From positions 1-14,715 of the forward strand of contig CANHBU010000008.1 of assembly GCA_947458345.1 (NCBI GenBank): DNA of 14,715 nt, in the 5' to 3' direction. Numbering within the stretch: the first letter of the stretch is position 1; the number at the start of each line of letters is the position of its first letter. Under the pieces are notes generated by a model that searched no databases, was not told the origin of the DNA, and worked only from the letters and a program-made list of their open reading frames with translations. Below, one piece after another: positions 13,670 through 14,715 of this stretch. Source of the DNA: Comamonadaceae bacterium (GTDB lineage: Bacteria > Pseudomonadota > Gammaproteobacteria > Burkholderiales > Burkholderiaceae_C). Both the position numbers and the translations under genes were made by a program.

Positions 13670-13691
13670 TGCCGGCAAAAATCTGACAGTC

Positions 13692-14435
13692 ATGGTCAAA
13701 AATATCCACGGGCACACGCTAGAACGATTGGGTTTGTCCGTCGTTTCGGGGCGTCACGCTGTCGGCGCAAGTTTGCCGCCCGAGCCGGTGCTGTGCGAAC
13801 AAATGGGCGTGAGCCGCACGGTCGTGCGCGAGGCGATCAAGTCCCTGGCGGCCAAGGGTTTGCTCGTCACCGGCCCCAAGCTGGGCACACGCGTGCGCTC
13901 GGCCGACGAATGGAACTGGTTCGACCCGGACGTGATCGCCTGGCAGGCGCAGGCCGGCCTGACGCCCGAGTTCGTGCGCGATCTGCAGGAGTTGCGCCTG
14001 GTGGTCGAGCCTGCCGCGGTGCGCATGGCTGCGGCCAAGGCGAACGAGGCCGATATTTTTTTCCTCGAGCAGGCCTACAGCGGCATGAAGCAGGCCGTTG
14101 AGTTTGGCGGTGACTACGTGGTCCATGACTTGCGCTTTCACCAGGGCCTGCTGCTGGCCTCGCACAATCGCATGATCGTGCAGATGGGGCGGGCGCTCAG
14201 CTCGCTTTTGCGCATGAGCTTCGAGATTTCCACCCGCATCAAGGAGGGTCCGCGCGAATCCTTGCCGCTGCATCGGGCGGTGCTCGATGCGGTGATTGCG
14301 CATGCACCCGATCAGGCTGAGCGGGCTCTGATGGTACTCATCGAAGCGGCCAACGACGACATCGACCATGTGCTGGCGACGCGCCGAAAATTGCCGCGCG
14401 TTGCCGGCGCGGCCAAGCGTCTGCTGGCCGCTTGA
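13692..14435 (+). CDS. FCD-domain GntR regulator, DgoR-like
   Basis: Transcriptional regulator resembling the E. coli galactonate repressor DgoR. The start at 13692 gives 247 residues. It was chosen because it places the VVSG block at residues 17-20, as in DgoR (recalled sequence). An upstream in-frame ATG at 13665 would add nine residues but lies inside the operator; neither start has a good ribosome site. The winged helix-turn-helix covers about 6-69, with LCEQMGVSRTVVREAIKSL as the recognition region. WNWFDPDVIAWQ (74-85) is a DgoR-type linker. The FCD domain has Asp146, His150 and His194 but lacks the last metal histidine, as in DgoR. It is divergent from the dehydratase operon and 13 bp ahead of a TRAP permease gene, so it probably controls both. 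A galactonate-like acid or its keto-deoxy product is the likely effector. Confidence 0.9.
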   Translation: MVKNIHGHTLERLGLSVVSGRHAVGASLPPEPVLCEQMGVSRTVVREAIKSLAAKGLLVTGPKLGTRVRSADEWNWFDPDVIAWQAQAGLTPEFVRDLQELRLVVEPAAVRMAAAKANEADIFFLEQAYSGMKQAVEFGGDYVVHDLRFHQGLLLASHNRMIVQMGRALSSLLRMSFEISTRIKEGPRESLPLHRAVLDAVIAHAPDQAERALMVLIEAANDDIDHVLATRRKLPRVAGAAKRLLAA

Positions 14436-14448
14436 AAGGAGACCCTGG

Positions 14449-14715
14449 GTGCAAAGGCTGATTGATCTTTTCTTCAAGGCCCTAGAGGCGATCATCGTCG
14501 CCTGCCTGGTGGCGATGGTGATCATGGTCTTTGGCAATGTGGTGCTGCGCTACACCATGAATTCGGGGATTTTGATCTCGGAGGAGATGTCGCGCTACTG
14601 CTTCATCTGGCTGACCTACATCGGCGCCATGGTCGCCATGCGTGAGAAAGGGCATCTGGGGGTGGACACGCTGGTGCGGCGCCTGCCCTTGCTGGGAAAA
14701 AAGGTCTGCTTTTTC
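14449..14715 (+). CDS. dctQ: TRAP transporter small permease subunit (DctQ family), second system, cut by window edge
   Basis: First 89 codons of a second TRAP small permease, in frame to the last base. It starts with GTG at 14449, with a strong AAGGAG (14436-14441) 7 nt upstream that begins right at the stop of the regulator gene. Hydrophobic helix 1 spans about 12-35 and ends in FGNVVLRYTMNSG. ISEEMSRYCFIWLTYIGAMV (residues 43-62) is the DctQ signature, followed by MREKGHLGVDTLVRRLP. There is no N-terminal tail, unlike the first DctQ, so the two systems are distinct rather than recent duplicates. Genes for DctM and DctP should follow to the right. Context ties it to import of the substrate of the IlvD/Edd-DgoA route. 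Confidence 0.92.
   Translation, partial: MQRLIDLFFKALEAIIVACLVAMVIMVFGNVVLRYTMNSGILISEEMSRYCFIWLTYIGAMVAMREKGHLGVDTLVRRLPLLGKKVCFF

Overview
The window is high-GC, tightly packed DNA from a proteobacterium. The best guess is a betaproteobacterium of the order Burkholderiales (Comamonadaceae/Alcaligenaceae-like). This rests on the Bug-type tripartite-tricarboxylate receptor, the paired TRAP transporters, the FCD-type GntR regulators and the SDR/FAH sugar-acid modules; no rRNA or marker gene fixes the taxon. The whole window reads as a sugar-acid catabolic island of four transcription units, with 15 recognisable genes and no mobile element, tRNA or CRISPR array.

Unit 1 (minus strand, 2915 to 1) holds a FadR/GntR-FCD regulator followed by a complete TRAP receptor (dctP), small permease (dctQ) and the start of the large permease (dctM, cut by the window edge). 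Unit 2 (plus strand, 3044-9002) is divergent from it: an orphan Bug receptor, a cytoplasmic sulfatase, a mandelate-racemase-type acid-sugar dehydratase, two SDR dehydrogenases (the first very like 2-keto-3-deoxy-L-fuconate dehydrogenase) and an FAH-family 2,4-diketo-3-deoxy-sugar-acid hydrolase. Two of its junctions are 4-bp ATGA overlaps. Between units 1 and 2, a TGGT-N3-ACCA operator sits inside the 17-bp spacer of a good sigma70 promoter that points into unit 2.

Unit 3 (minus strand, 13506-9013) encodes an IlvD/Edd-family sugar-acid dehydratase, a DenD-like NAD-dependent dehydrogenase, a PfkB 2-keto-3-deoxygluconate-type kinase and a DgoA-like 2-keto-3-deoxy-6-phosphogalactonate aldolase. 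It ends only 10 bp from unit 2, tail to tail. Unit 4 (plus strand, from 13692) is a DgoR-like FCD regulator followed by the start of a second TRAP small permease, cut by the right edge. Units 3 and 4 diverge from a region with two identical ATCATATGAT palindromes 116 bp apart.

Reading of the system: unit 2 looks like a non-phosphorylative route (desulfation, dehydration, oxidation to a 2,4-diketo acid, hydrolysis to pyruvate plus a small acid). Unit 3 looks like a phosphorylative De Ley-Doudoroff-type route for a galactonate-like acid (dehydration, phosphorylation, aldol cleavage). Each route has its own FCD regulator and TRAP importer. The most unusual elements are the signal-less sulfatase embedded in a sugar-acid operon and the DenD-like dehydrogenase inserted in a galactonate-type pathway. 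Substrates are inferred from family and context; none is proven by the sequence.
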